The position numbers were made by a program, and so were the translations under genes. Source: Pseudothermotoga elfii DSM 9442 = NBRC 107921 (GTDB lineage Bacteria > Thermotogota > Thermotogae > Thermotogales > DSM-5069). Taken from it: a stretch of DNA of 64,000 bases. The stretch is taken from contig NC_022792.1 in the NCBI RefSeq assembly GCF_000504085.1, positions 124,001 through 188,000 of the forward strand, written 5' to 3'. The notes beneath the pieces were generated by a model, which saw only the letters and a list, made by a program, of their open reading frames with translations, did no database searches and was not told where the DNA came from. Below, in pieces: positions 38,212-45,566 of the stretch (positions are counted from its first letter, which is position 1; every line of letters begins with the position of its first letter).

Positions 38212-38871
38212 GTGGAAAAATTTGTATTGCCATTTTTTAATAGGAAAACTTTGCCGTCATCTGATTTTTATTCTTATTCTATGCTGATTTTTTTCATTTC
38301 CAATATTTTGGGATTGATTGCTTCAATAATAGTTGTTTCTGCTGATTATCTTTTAGCCCTTTCTGCCAATCGTTTTCTCGGATTAACGCAGGGAATGTCG
38401 ATTTTCTCTGGTTTATCACTGCTTTTTGTTGTGATCAGGTGGAGTTTTGTAATAAAAGAACTTCGCAGAGAACTTATCGAGAAGATACCTGAATATGCAA
38501 GTATTGCGATTAGATCAGATGAAACTCTGATAAATCTTGGAACGGCTGTTACGACTGCTGGGTTGGTCATAAGTCTGTTTGTACCTTTTGGGTTTCTGGT
38601 AACTCTGGTTGGGTTAAGCCTGGCATATCATTTTTTCTTTAACTCAATGAAGGAGTACGAAAACGATGAACTGATATTTTTCTCAAAAATGCCAAAGATA
38701 GCTGAGTTCTCCAAGACGAAAATTTTTAACTTTGAAGTAGATGCTAATGTGATTATTTATTCTTTGATAACACTTTTTGGATATCTTACCTTCCATCAAG
38801 AGCAGTACATATCTTCCGTTGAGAGCTATGTAAAATCAAGGAAGCAATTACTTGAGGAGGTGAGCGTGTGA
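38212..38871 (+). CDS. Membrane protein of unknown function
   Basis: The 219-residue protein has about four to five hydrophobic segments (two near residues 25-75, two near 110-140 and one near 180-195), with a charged loop containing KELRRELIEKIPEYA. I do not recognise a family. An ATG at 38206 in the same frame is possible, but GGGGGG gives correct spacing only to the GTG at 38212. Overlaps hpf by 4 nt. Its position between ATP synthase and HPF suggests a conserved Thermotogae neighbourhood, not a function. Confidence 0.7.
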   Translation: MEKFVLPFFNRKTLPSSDFYSYSMLIFFISNILGLIASIIVVSADYLLALSANRFLGLTQGMSIFSGLSLLFVVIRWSFVIKELRRELIEKIPEYASIAIRSDETLINLGTAVTTAGLVISLFVPFGFLVTLVGLSLAYHFFFNSMKEYENDELIFFSKMPKIAEFSKTKIFNFEVDANVIIYSLITLFGYLTFHQEQYISSVESYVKSRKQLLEEVSV

Positions 38872-39401
38872 ATTACATTTTTTCAACCAAAGGTTTTGAC
38901 TCTTCACCAGCGATAGAAGAGTATTTGGAGAAGAGATTTCAAAAAGTAGATCGTGTTTTAAAAGAAAATGATATCGTTTCCGCCGAAATAAGAGCAGAGA
39001 AGGATGCAATTAATTATGTTTTGAAGGCAAACATAAACTTCAAAGGCAATATCATTGTGGTCCAGGAAAAAGATCCGGACCTTTACACTGCTATTGATAG
39101 ATTATCTGATGCGCTTGAAAAAAGGGTTAAAAAGATCAAATCAACTGTTCGTGAAAGGCACAGAATGCCTGTCGAAAAGATTCCCAGCATCAGTGATACA
39201 TATGAATTCGAGGAAGAGGGATCAGAAGTTTATGAAGCAAAAAGAGTACCTTTATCTGTTATGCCACTCGAGGAGGCCATTCTTCAATTTAAAACTATGG
39301 AAAGGCAGTTTTTTGTGTTTAGAAATTCAGAAACAAACGAGATAAATTTGTTGTATATACGAAAGGATGGAAAAATAGGATTGTTTGAATTTGTAGACTG
39401 A
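38868..39401 (+). CDS. hpf: Ribosome hibernation-promoting factor, long form
   Basis: The 177-residue protein has an N-terminal ribosome-binding domain (1-100, ending in the basic KKIKSTVRERHR) and a C-terminal domain (about 120-177) with KRVPLSVMPLEEAILQFKTM and NEINLLYIRKDGKIGLFE, the long-HPF signature that drives 100S dimer formation. It shuts down ribosomes under starvation. Start GTG after GGAGGTGA. Confidence 0.93.
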   Translation: MNYIFSTKGFDSSPAIEEYLEKRFQKVDRVLKENDIVSAEIRAEKDAINYVLKANINFKGNIIVVQEKDPDLYTAIDRLSDALEKRVKKIKSTVRERHRMPVEKIPSISDTYEFEEEGSEVYEAKRVPLSVMPLEEAILQFKTMERQFFVFRNSETNEINLLYIRKDGKIGLFEFVD

Positions 39402-39416
39402 GATGTGGTGAAAAAC

Positions 39417-40829
39417 ATGGCTAATCAACTTGTGATAAATATTCAGGAGGAAAAGGTTAATGTCGCCATACTCTCTGATGGTGTTCTCCAGGAGATCTTT
39501 AGTGAAGAGGATGAGTCGCTTTCTGGAAACATATATGTCGGTCGAATTGAAAAAATTATTCCAGGTTTAAATGCGGCTTTCGTAAATATAGGCGGAAATC
39601 GCAATGGTTTTTTAAAGCTGACAGATATTACAAAGCAGTATATATCCGAAGTGACCAAGAGTCCCGTGAAAGAGGGTATAAAGATTTTGGTGCAGGTGAA
39701 ACATGACGCAATAGGCACTAAAGGTCCTCAATTGACAGGAAAAATATCCTTAGCCGGAAGATTCTTGGTATATTTTCCCCTCTCAAAAGTGAGAGGGGTT
39801 TCTAAAAAAGTTCAGGAACCAAAAGAGCGTGTGAGACTTCAGGAACTTTCAAGGTCACTCGCAAAGAATGATGGTGTTGTGATAAGAACTGCCGCGGAAT
39901 TCGTACCAGAAGAATATGTTGCAGAAGAGTTTAATCAACTCAAATCAGAATGGCGGAAAGTCCTTCAAAGCTTTAAAAGGGCGAGAAAAATAAAGCTCCT
40001 CAGACGTGAGCCGACAACTGTTGATTATATTCTCCGCGAGAGATTAAACAAAGATATAGATGAGGTGCATGTGAATACTCGAGAAATTTACGAAAAGGTA
40101 AAAGAAGTCAGCAAAAGACTTGCTAAAAAACCGATGATCTATTTTTTTGAGGGAGATTTATTTGATAAGCTTTGCATATACAGTCAAATTGGGCAACTTC
40201 AGGAAAGGATAATCCATTTACCCAGTGGAGGATACATAGCTCTTGACACAACTGAAGCAATGACAGTTTTTGATGTGAATTCAGCGAGCTTTGTCAGTGA
40301 AAAAAATCATGCAGATCTTGCTTACAAAACAAATGTTGAGGCGGCTTACGAAATAGCGCGCCAGCTGCGCCTGAGAAATATAGGTGGTATAGTTATAGTC
40401 GATTTTATCGATATGCCATCGAAAACTTATTATGATAGATTGACTAAGGAACTACAACAGGCTATAAGAAATGATTCTGCACATATCGAGTTAATTGGAT
40501 TTACAAAACTTGGGCTTCTTGAAATGACCAGAAAAAGGAGATCGCCTTCGATAGATCAGTTGCTCTTTTCCGGTTGTCCAATTTGCAAAGGTACAGGCAG
40601 GGTTGTCTCACCGCATATAGTAGTAAGAAGAGTTATAAACGAACTCTCTAAGATAGAGAATATATCAGAATATTCTTCAGTAAAGGTGATTCTTCATCAA
40701 AGACTATCTGGCTACACTGAAAAAATAAAGAAATCCTTATCTTCAACTATTGTTGAGAAAATTCGCTTCAGTTTTGAAGGCAGCAATCCTGGAGATTTCA
40801 GCGTTGTTTTCACGAAAAAGACATCTTAA
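39417..40829 (+). CDS. rng: Ribonuclease E/G family endoribonuclease
   Basis: The 470-residue protein has an S1 domain near the N-terminus (about 35-120), the RNase H-like and 5'-sensor regions, and the DNase I-like catalytic region with metal aspartates in VFDVNSASF and IVDFIDM. The Zn-link cysteines are in CPICKGTG. Without a long C-terminal degradosome tail, it is closer to RNase G. It would cut rRNA precursors and mRNA. ATG 39417 is favoured over upstream GTG codons. An unusually perfect hairpin lies inside the coding region (39777-39798). The stop codon overlaps that of the convergent fliD. Confidence 0.93.
   Translation: MANQLVINIQEEKVNVAILSDGVLQEIFSEEDESLSGNIYVGRIEKIIPGLNAAFVNIGGNRNGFLKLTDITKQYISEVTKSPVKEGIKILVQVKHDAIGTKGPQLTGKISLAGRFLVYFPLSKVRGVSKKVQEPKERVRLQELSRSLAKNDGVVIRTAAEFVPEEYVAEEFNQLKSEWRKVLQSFKRARKIKLLRREPTTVDYILRERLNKDIDEVHVNTREIYEKVKEVSKRLAKKPMIYFFEGDLFDKLCIYSQIGQLQERIIHLPSGGYIALDTTEAMTVFDVNSASFVSEKNHADLAYKTNVEAAYEIARQLRLRNIGGIVIVDFIDMPSKTYYDRLTKELQQAIRNDSAHIELIGFTKLGLLEMTRKRRSPSIDQLLFSGCPICKGTGRVVSPHIVVRRVINELSKIENISEYSSVKVILHQRLSGYTEKIKKSLSSTIVEKIRFSFEGSNPGDFSVVFTKKTS
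39777..39798 (+). other. Strong hairpin within rng coding sequence
   Basis: CCCCTCTCA, loop AAAG, TGAGAGGGG forms a perfect 9-bp GC-rich stem in the mRNA, followed by TTTCT. It encodes an ordinary stretch of the S1-to-catalytic linker. It may act as a partial terminator, pause or processing site; nothing proves it. Confidence 0.6.
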
Positions 40830-42634
40830 CTGCTTGAGCTACTCGAAGATATCTGTGAAAGATATGAACTTTGAGCTTGCATTTGAGCTATAATTTGTTC
40901 CATGGTCGCGAATTTGCTCCACAGGTCCTCTTCCTTTTTCTGGATTCTCTCAATCCAGTCTGCAAGTTGTTGAGCCAGTACGCGTTTTTCTCTGTTTATA
41001 CTTCCGTTCAGACCAGCAACCTGGTCAATTTGCCCTCCGTATTTTGTCAATTCCTTGACATATTGCTGAATTTGCTGAGCAAAGCCTTCGGTATTTTCTT
41101 CATTCTGACCGAAAAATTCCCAGATTGCTTCTGGATTCTCTTCTATTTTCGATCTTAGCTTATCTTCATCTATTTCCAATTTTCCCACGACCATATTCTC
41201 ATAACCGTATGAACCGGTACTGATTCCAATTTCCCACAGATACTTGATTTCTCCAGGCATACTCGTGGTAATGTAGTTTCTTAATTTATTAAAAACAGTG
41301 CGCAAGAAAGAGTCATTATTCAAAATTCCTTGCATTTTTTCCTCTTCTGTCATTTCTTCTTCATCTTTGTCTGTAACTTCGGTTTCATTCAGCTTTTCAT
41401 ACAAATAGCTCATTATATCATTCCATTGATTGACAAATTCCTTTATTTGCTCCACTGTAGCATCAACATTGTTTTCAACAGTGATTGTTTGAGTGGATTC
41501 TGATGTGTTCTGAACATCAATAGTTAGGCCGTTGTATTTAAAGCTATTGGAAGACGAATATAGGTCTGTCCAGTTGACATTGTCAGTACTTATCTGAACA
41601 TGTGCGGAACTACCGACATTGAAAGTGGATGTATCCAAACGCAGCAATTGGGAAAGTCCACTACCTCCGTCATCTATAGATATAGTGTTTGCGCCAGTTG
41701 AATCTGAGGTCAAAATTAATTTGTCACTATTTTCATCGTATCTTGCAGTAACTCCAGCATCGCTGTTATTTATAGCGCTTATGAGTTCAGAAAGAGTTGT
41801 AGTGGTTGTGAAAGATATGCTCACGTCATTTATTGAAATTTGACCGTCATTCAATGACAAACCACGATAAGATGCTATATCACCCAGTTTTTTGTTAGCC
41901 GAAATGGCACCTATATGTGCTGTACTCTGCATTGAATAAGTTGACCCGTTCAACTCTACAGGGGCATCAACAAGATTGAAAACTTGCATAAATGTTCCCT
42001 GGGTCTGCCTGATTGCGAAAGCTTCATCGCTTGTTATATTTAATTTTCCATCGGAGAAAATCACATTTCCTGATCCAAAAATTGTTTCAAACTTAGCTAT
42101 GATGTCATCTATTGTATCAGTCGTGCTTATTGATAAATCATAAGTGCTTGATCCTTTCTGCACCTTAAGCGTAGAATCAGCCGGGGTGTATCTGTACATA
42201 AGGCTCGAAAAAGTTGCAGAAGAACTTATATTATCGGGACCTATAGTCCCACCGCCAGTGAGAGAGCTTCGTGTGGCTAAGGAAAGAACCTTGACATAAT
42301 AAGTTCCATTAGCAGTACTGGCATTTGCTGAGGCTGAAAGAATTGTAGAACTGGTTTCCACATTTTTTGATAAAAGATTCGATTGAAGTTTAAAATTGCT
42401 TAGAAAATTCATAAACTGCTCGAGTTTATCATCGAGTTGCTGGTATGCTTTTTGTTTCAAATCAAGCTGCTTATATTTGGTATTTAATCGCTCAGCTGCT
42501 TCAATATCGGTTGCAAGCAATGCATCAATAATAGAGGAAGTATCCAGACCTGAAAATAATCCTCCAAACTGAATTCTACTTGACGAACTTTGATAATTAT
42601 AATTTATAGTGCTTGCTATTGATGACAGATCCAA
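40826..42634 (-). CDS. fliD: Flagellar filament cap protein FliD
   Basis: The 602-residue FliD (HAP2) caps the flagellar filament and helps flagellin fold. The N-terminal region has the characteristic IQFGGLFSGLDTSSIIDALL, with a helical stretch that follows. The middle carries beta-rich domains. The C-terminal helical region (LAQQLADWIERIQKKEEDLWSKFATMEQIIAQMQ) matches the FliD C-terminal domain and ends in a serine run. TTG start 5 nt after flaG, with which it forms an operon. Confidence 0.93.
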   Translation of the reverse strand: MDLSSIASTINYNYQSSSSRIQFGGLFSGLDTSSIIDALLATDIEAAERLNTKYKQLDLKQKAYQQLDDKLEQFMNFLSNFKLQSNLLSKNVETSSTILSASANASTANGTYYVKVLSLATRSSLTGGGTIGPDNISSSATFSSLMYRYTPADSTLKVQKGSSTYDLSISTTDTIDDIIAKFETIFGSGNVIFSDGKLNITSDEAFAIRQTQGTFMQVFNLVDAPVELNGSTYSMQSTAHIGAISANKKLGDIASYRGLSLNDGQISINDVSISFTTTTTLSELISAINNSDAGVTARYDENSDKLILTSDSTGANTISIDDGGSGLSQLLRLDTSTFNVGSSAHVQISTDNVNWTDLYSSSNSFKYNGLTIDVQNTSESTQTITVENNVDATVEQIKEFVNQWNDIMSYLYEKLNETEVTDKDEEEMTEEEKMQGILNNDSFLRTVFNKLRNYITTSMPGEIKYLWEIGISTGSYGYENMVVGKLEIDEDKLRSKIEENPEAIWEFFGQNEENTEGFAQQIQQYVKELTKYGGQIDQVAGLNGSINREKRVLAQQLADWIERIQKKEEDLWSKFATMEQIIAQMQAQSSYLSQISSSSSSS

Positions 42635-42639
42635 TTACA

Positions 42640-42972
42640 TCACGCCCTTTCATCAAAAAGAATTCCTATTAATTCTTGAAGATTTTTTGCTATTTTCACA
42701 GCTACTTCTGGTGGAATTTGCCTGATTATCTCACCGGTTTCAGTATTTTTGATCTTGATTATTATCATATTCAAATCTCTATCTGTTGTAAACTGTGCTT
42801 CTGCTTTTAGAAAGCTTCTTATTTTCTCGAGAGATTTCTCTATGCCGTCAAGGACAGTTTCTATATTTGTTTTATCGTAATTTTCCCTATTTTTGATATG
42901 AATTTCAGCTTGGGCAGTTTTTTGCTGTGGGACATTATGAGTGTTAACATCGTTTACAGGATTAATTCTCAT
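42640..42972 (-). CDS. flaG: FlaG family flagellar protein
   Basis: The 110-residue protein has a disordered polar N-terminus and the FlaG core: FTTDRDLNMIIIKIKNTETGEIIRQIPPEVAVKIAKNL. FlaG is often found next to fliD and affects filament length. The frame opens at 42996, but the ATG at 42972 has GGGGGTGG at the right distance. Confidence 0.88.
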   Translation of the reverse strand: MRINPVNDVNTHNVPQQKTAQAEIHIKNRENYDKTNIETVLDGIEKSLEKIRSFLKAEAQFTTDRDLNMIIIKIKNTETGEIIRQIPPEVAVKIAKNLQELIGILFDERA

Positions 42973-43005
42973 TGCGCCACCCCCAAATATTTTCATCTAT
43001 ATTAT

Positions 43006-43032
43006 TAATCGTCCCAATAAATAAATCCTTTA
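43006..43032 (-). promoter_or_regulatory. Candidate sigma-28 (FliA) promoter of flaG-fliD
   Basis: On the minus strand TAAA, 15 nt, GACGATTA. The flagellar sigma-28 consensus is TAAA-N15-GCCGATAA, so the -35 and spacing match and the -10 agrees at six of eight positions. Transcription would start near 42999, about 27 nt before the flaG ATG. Confidence 0.5.
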
Positions 43033-43044
43033 AGATATCTTGAG

Positions 43045-43085
43045 AAAATCTCACATTTTCTAATTATAGAACTTTTTGAGATTTT
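43045..43085. repeat. Inverted repeat in fliD/propeller intergenic region
   Basis: AAAATCTCA (43045-43053) and TGAGATTTT (43077-43085) are perfect 9-bp inverted arms 23 nt apart. A minus-strand TATAAT lies between them. It could be an operator for a second flaG promoter. Confidence 0.5.
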
Positions 43086-43132
43086 ATCATAAATATATAA
43101 AAATGATTTTGGGATAAATGGATAAGCAGATC

Positions 43133-43141
43133 TGGTATAAA
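43133..43141 (+). promoter_or_regulatory. Extended -10 just before the propeller gene
   Basis: TGGTATAAA with AT-rich surroundings lies only 9 nt before the ATG at 43151, so the transcript would begin within a few nucleotides of the start codon. No ribosome binding site is present upstream of the ATG, consistent with a leaderless mRNA. Confidence 0.4.
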
Positions 43142-43150
43142 ATATAAATT

Positions 43151-44428
43151 ATGAGACGATTTATCATAGCTTTTTTACTCTTTTGCTTTTTTGTATGTGG
43201 TTTATCAGGTGTTCAACTCAAAATTGAGTTTAAATCTTCAGCAGATACCAAAATTCTCGTTGAAGATGTGTCAAAGGTAATTTCTTCTCTTTTGCCGGAA
43301 AAGACATATTTGGAAATAACGCTTGATGGGTCGAATCTTCTGGCAACAGGAGATTCAACGCAAATTGACACAGTTTACGAACTAACTTTTATCGCAACTT
43401 ATGATGCTACTCAAAATAAATACAATGCTTCCTGGTATGATCAAACACAACTTGCTTATTCGTGCTCTTACTCACCTAAGGATCAGCGACCATATTCAGA
43501 TTTTGTTAGAGAGTGTGCACATTATCCTCTTGAAAAAGTTTCTCTCTGGCTTCTTAAAAACGATCAATTTGAAAAATACCTTCGTATTACATATCACCCA
43601 TCCGTTGATGAATATGGTAGCTTCAGCCCGGATGGAAAATATTTTGCGTTTATAACAGACAGGCTATCGGGTAATCGAAACATAGCCTTGCTTGATTTGC
43701 AAGCAGGCAAGATTACGGTCCTGCCTGTAGCTGGAAGCAGCGAATATTTTCCAAGATTTTCACCTGATGGAAAACGTTTACTGTTTCAAGGGTCTCTCCA
43801 TGGATTCTGGAACATATATGTTATGCCATTAGAAAATTATTCAAAAAATATTGTGTTGATTTCAGCTGGAAACAATCCTGCTTATAATCCCTGCTGGTAT
43901 GATGATGGGACAGTTCTCTATGTTCAGGATAGCGAATATGGGAACCGGCTTTTGCTGAGCACAATTGCCAAAAAAAGAAAACAGATAGAAATACCTTATC
44001 CCTTTGAAATGGTTTTTTCTCCGACAGTTTATAAAGATACCATTTATTTTGTAGGGTTGAAAGAATCTGATTTTGGGATATATGCGTTAACCTCGGATGG
44101 AACTGTTACTGTTGTGGAAAACACAGTTTTTAATGAACACGATCCTGCAATATCTCCAGATGGTAGATATCTTGCTTATTCATGCAACATAACCGGTTAC
44201 TATACAATATGGGTAAAAGATCTGTTTACTCAAGAAAAATGGTGCATTACGCAGGATATACCGCACGACGCTTTTTATCCAGTTTTTTCACCGGATGGTA
44301 AGGTTGTTGCGTTCAGCGTTTATGAAGGAAATTTTGAACCGGATATATGGTTTGTTAGATTCAGGCCAGTTTCGTCAACCCTTCAAGCTGAATCTGTTCC
44401 TCGCTCGTCAAGAGCTCCTTGCCATTGA
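43151..44428 (+). CDS. Exported TolB-like beta-propeller protein
   Basis: The 425-residue protein has a signal peptide (hydrophobic residues 4-19) and repeated PD40/WD40-like TolB motifs: SFSPDGKYFAFITDR, RFSPDGKRLLFQG, ISPDGRYLAYS, FSPDGKVVAFSV, which would form a beta-propeller outside the cytoplasm. The N-terminal 120 residues resemble the TolB N-domain only loosely. No tol/pal genes are nearby. It may be leaderless. The last 22 codons lie on the opposite strand to the 3' end of cheW. Confidence 0.85.
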   Translation: MRRFIIAFLLFCFFVCGLSGVQLKIEFKSSADTKILVEDVSKVISSLLPEKTYLEITLDGSNLLATGDSTQIDTVYELTFIATYDATQNKYNASWYDQTQLAYSCSYSPKDQRPYSDFVRECAHYPLEKVSLWLLKNDQFEKYLRITYHPSVDEYGSFSPDGKYFAFITDRLSGNRNIALLDLQAGKITVLPVAGSSEYFPRFSPDGKRLLFQGSLHGFWNIYVMPLENYSKNIVLISAGNNPAYNPCWYDDGTVLYVQDSEYGNRLLLSTIAKKRKQIEIPYPFEMVFSPTVYKDTIYFVGLKESDFGIYALTSDGTVTVVENTVFNEHDPAISPDGRYLAYSCNITGYYTIWVKDLFTQEKWCITQDIPHDAFYPVFSPDGKVVAFSVYEGNFEPDIWFVRFRPVSSTLQAESVPRSSRAPCH

Positions 44429-44819
44429 GTATGATCAACAGGTCTTCTTCAAATTTTGCTATACCCAAGACAATATTTGTTTTTGTTTTACCAAGATCTG
44501 CAGGGGGTTGTTCAATCTGTTTATCTGTTATGGTAAGTACTTCGTGCACCTGATCAACAAGTAAACCAATCTTCCTGTCGTCCAGATTGATGACTACGAT
44601 TTTTGAAGATGGAGCTCTGTCTGTAATTTTCATCTTGAATTTCTTCTTCAAATTTATGATTGGGATCACATTGCCACGGAGATTCATAATCCCCTCCACA
44701 TAATCAGCAGATTCAGGAATTTTTACGATCTTCCCCATTTCGACAATGCTATCAACGCTCATTATATCCAAGGCAAATTTTTCTTCTCCAAGTAAAAAAC
44801 TGACTACCTTAAGTTCCAT
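44361..44819 (-). CDS. cheW: Chemotaxis coupling protein CheW
   Basis: The 152-residue single-domain CheW begins with ELKVVSFLLGEEKFALDI and contains YVEGIMNLRGNVIPIINLKKKF and KIGLLVDQVHEVLTI, the hallmarks of the SH3-like fold that links receptors to CheA. GGAGGGACA precedes the ATG. It follows the biotin carrier gene and may share its transcript. Its 3' end overlaps the convergent propeller gene by 68 nt. Confidence 0.95.
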   Translation of the reverse strand: MELKVVSFLLGEEKFALDIMSVDSIVEMGKIVKIPESADYVEGIMNLRGNVIPIINLKKKFKMKITDRAPSSKIVVINLDDRKIGLLVDQVHEVLTITDKQIEQPPADLGKTKTNIVLGIAKFEEDLLIILNGKELLTSEEQIQLEGLTKLA

Positions 44820-44832
44820 ATTTGTCCCTCCT

Positions 44833-45246
44833 TTAATCTATCTGCAAAAGGATCTGCCCAGTTTCCACATTGTCCCCTTCTTTGACGAGTACTTTTGTTA
44901 CCGTACCATCGTGATCAGATAAAATATCGTTTTCCATTTTCATGGCTTCAAGGACTATAAGCTTTTGCCCTCTGGTCACCTTTTGCCCTTCACTTACATG
45001 AACTTTAAGTATCAGTCCAGACATTGGTGATTTAATCTCGACACCACTGACTGTTGCAGATGGCTGAGCAGGCTGAGGTTCTATCCGTTCAGGTTTACTA
45101 TGTTCAATTACGGTTTTTTCAGCGGATTTTTCTACTGGAATTGTCGATTGTCGAATAATTGGTTGCTGCACGCCTGATAAGCCTATCTCCTCAACTTCAA
45201 CTATATACTCTTTACCGTTAACTACCACCCTGAACTTGCGCGCCAT
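44833..45246 (-). CDS. Biotin carboxyl carrier protein
   Basis: The 137-residue protein has a biotin attachment domain at the C-terminus with the biotinylated lysine in EAMKMEND and the surrounding MSGLILKVHVSEGQKV and EGDNVETGQILLQID. A Pro/Ala/Glu-rich linker (about 40-65) separates it from an N-terminal segment (KFRVVVNGKEYIVEVEE) typical of decarboxylase gamma subunits. It carries CO2 between enzyme parts. The ATG at 45246 is used because AAAGGAGCGAG lies upstream; it overlaps the OadG-like gene by 25 nt. Confidence 0.9.
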   Translation of the reverse strand: MARKFRVVVNGKEYIVEVEEIGLSGVQQPIIRQSTIPVEKSAEKTVIEHSKPERIEPQPAQPSATVSGVEIKSPMSGLILKVHVSEGQKVTRGQKLIVLEAMKMENDILSDHDGTVTKVLVKEGDNVETGQILLQID

Positions 45247-45557
45247 CTTCTCGCTCCTTTCCAACCATATCTTCTCCATTGCACAGTTCTGTCATCGAAT
45301 GAATAATTTTTTGACAGATGAATTGATTTGATCTTGACAGGTTCTCCAAAAATTTCATTTATCACTGCCGATATGATTGCAATGTGTGTATCATCGTGTT
45401 TTTCAACTGTTTTCTTCTCATCAGCTGTTTCTGATTTTTTTTGTTTTGTTTTTGAGTCTCTCGATAAAAATTCCATCAGACGAAAGATGGTATAAAGCAC
45501 AACAAATATAGAGAAAACTGCCGTTATACCGACTAAAACATAAGTAGCGAGAGACAT
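45222..45557 (-). CDS. OadG-like small membrane subunit of Na+ decarboxylase
   Basis: The 111-residue protein has one N-terminal membrane segment (about 5-26), then a charged, Lys/Glu-rich linker and a C-terminal segment with IAIISAVINEIF, the layout of oxaloacetate decarboxylase gamma/methylmalonyl-CoA decarboxylase delta subunits, which anchor the complex. Its presence argues that the complex is membrane-bound and possibly a Na+ pump. ATG with GAGGTGATC upstream. Confidence 0.8.
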   Translation of the reverse strand: MSLATYVLVGITAVFSIFVVLYTIFRLMEFLSRDSKTKQKKSETADEKKTVEKHDDTHIAIISAVINEIFGEPVKIKSIHLSKNYSFDDRTVQWRRYGWKGARRWRASSGW

Positions 45558-45566
45558 CTGATCACC

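Noticed and set aside
40826-40829. Overlapping stop codons of rng and fliD as something unusual
   Set aside because: Convergent genes in compact genomes often touch; there is no sign of function.
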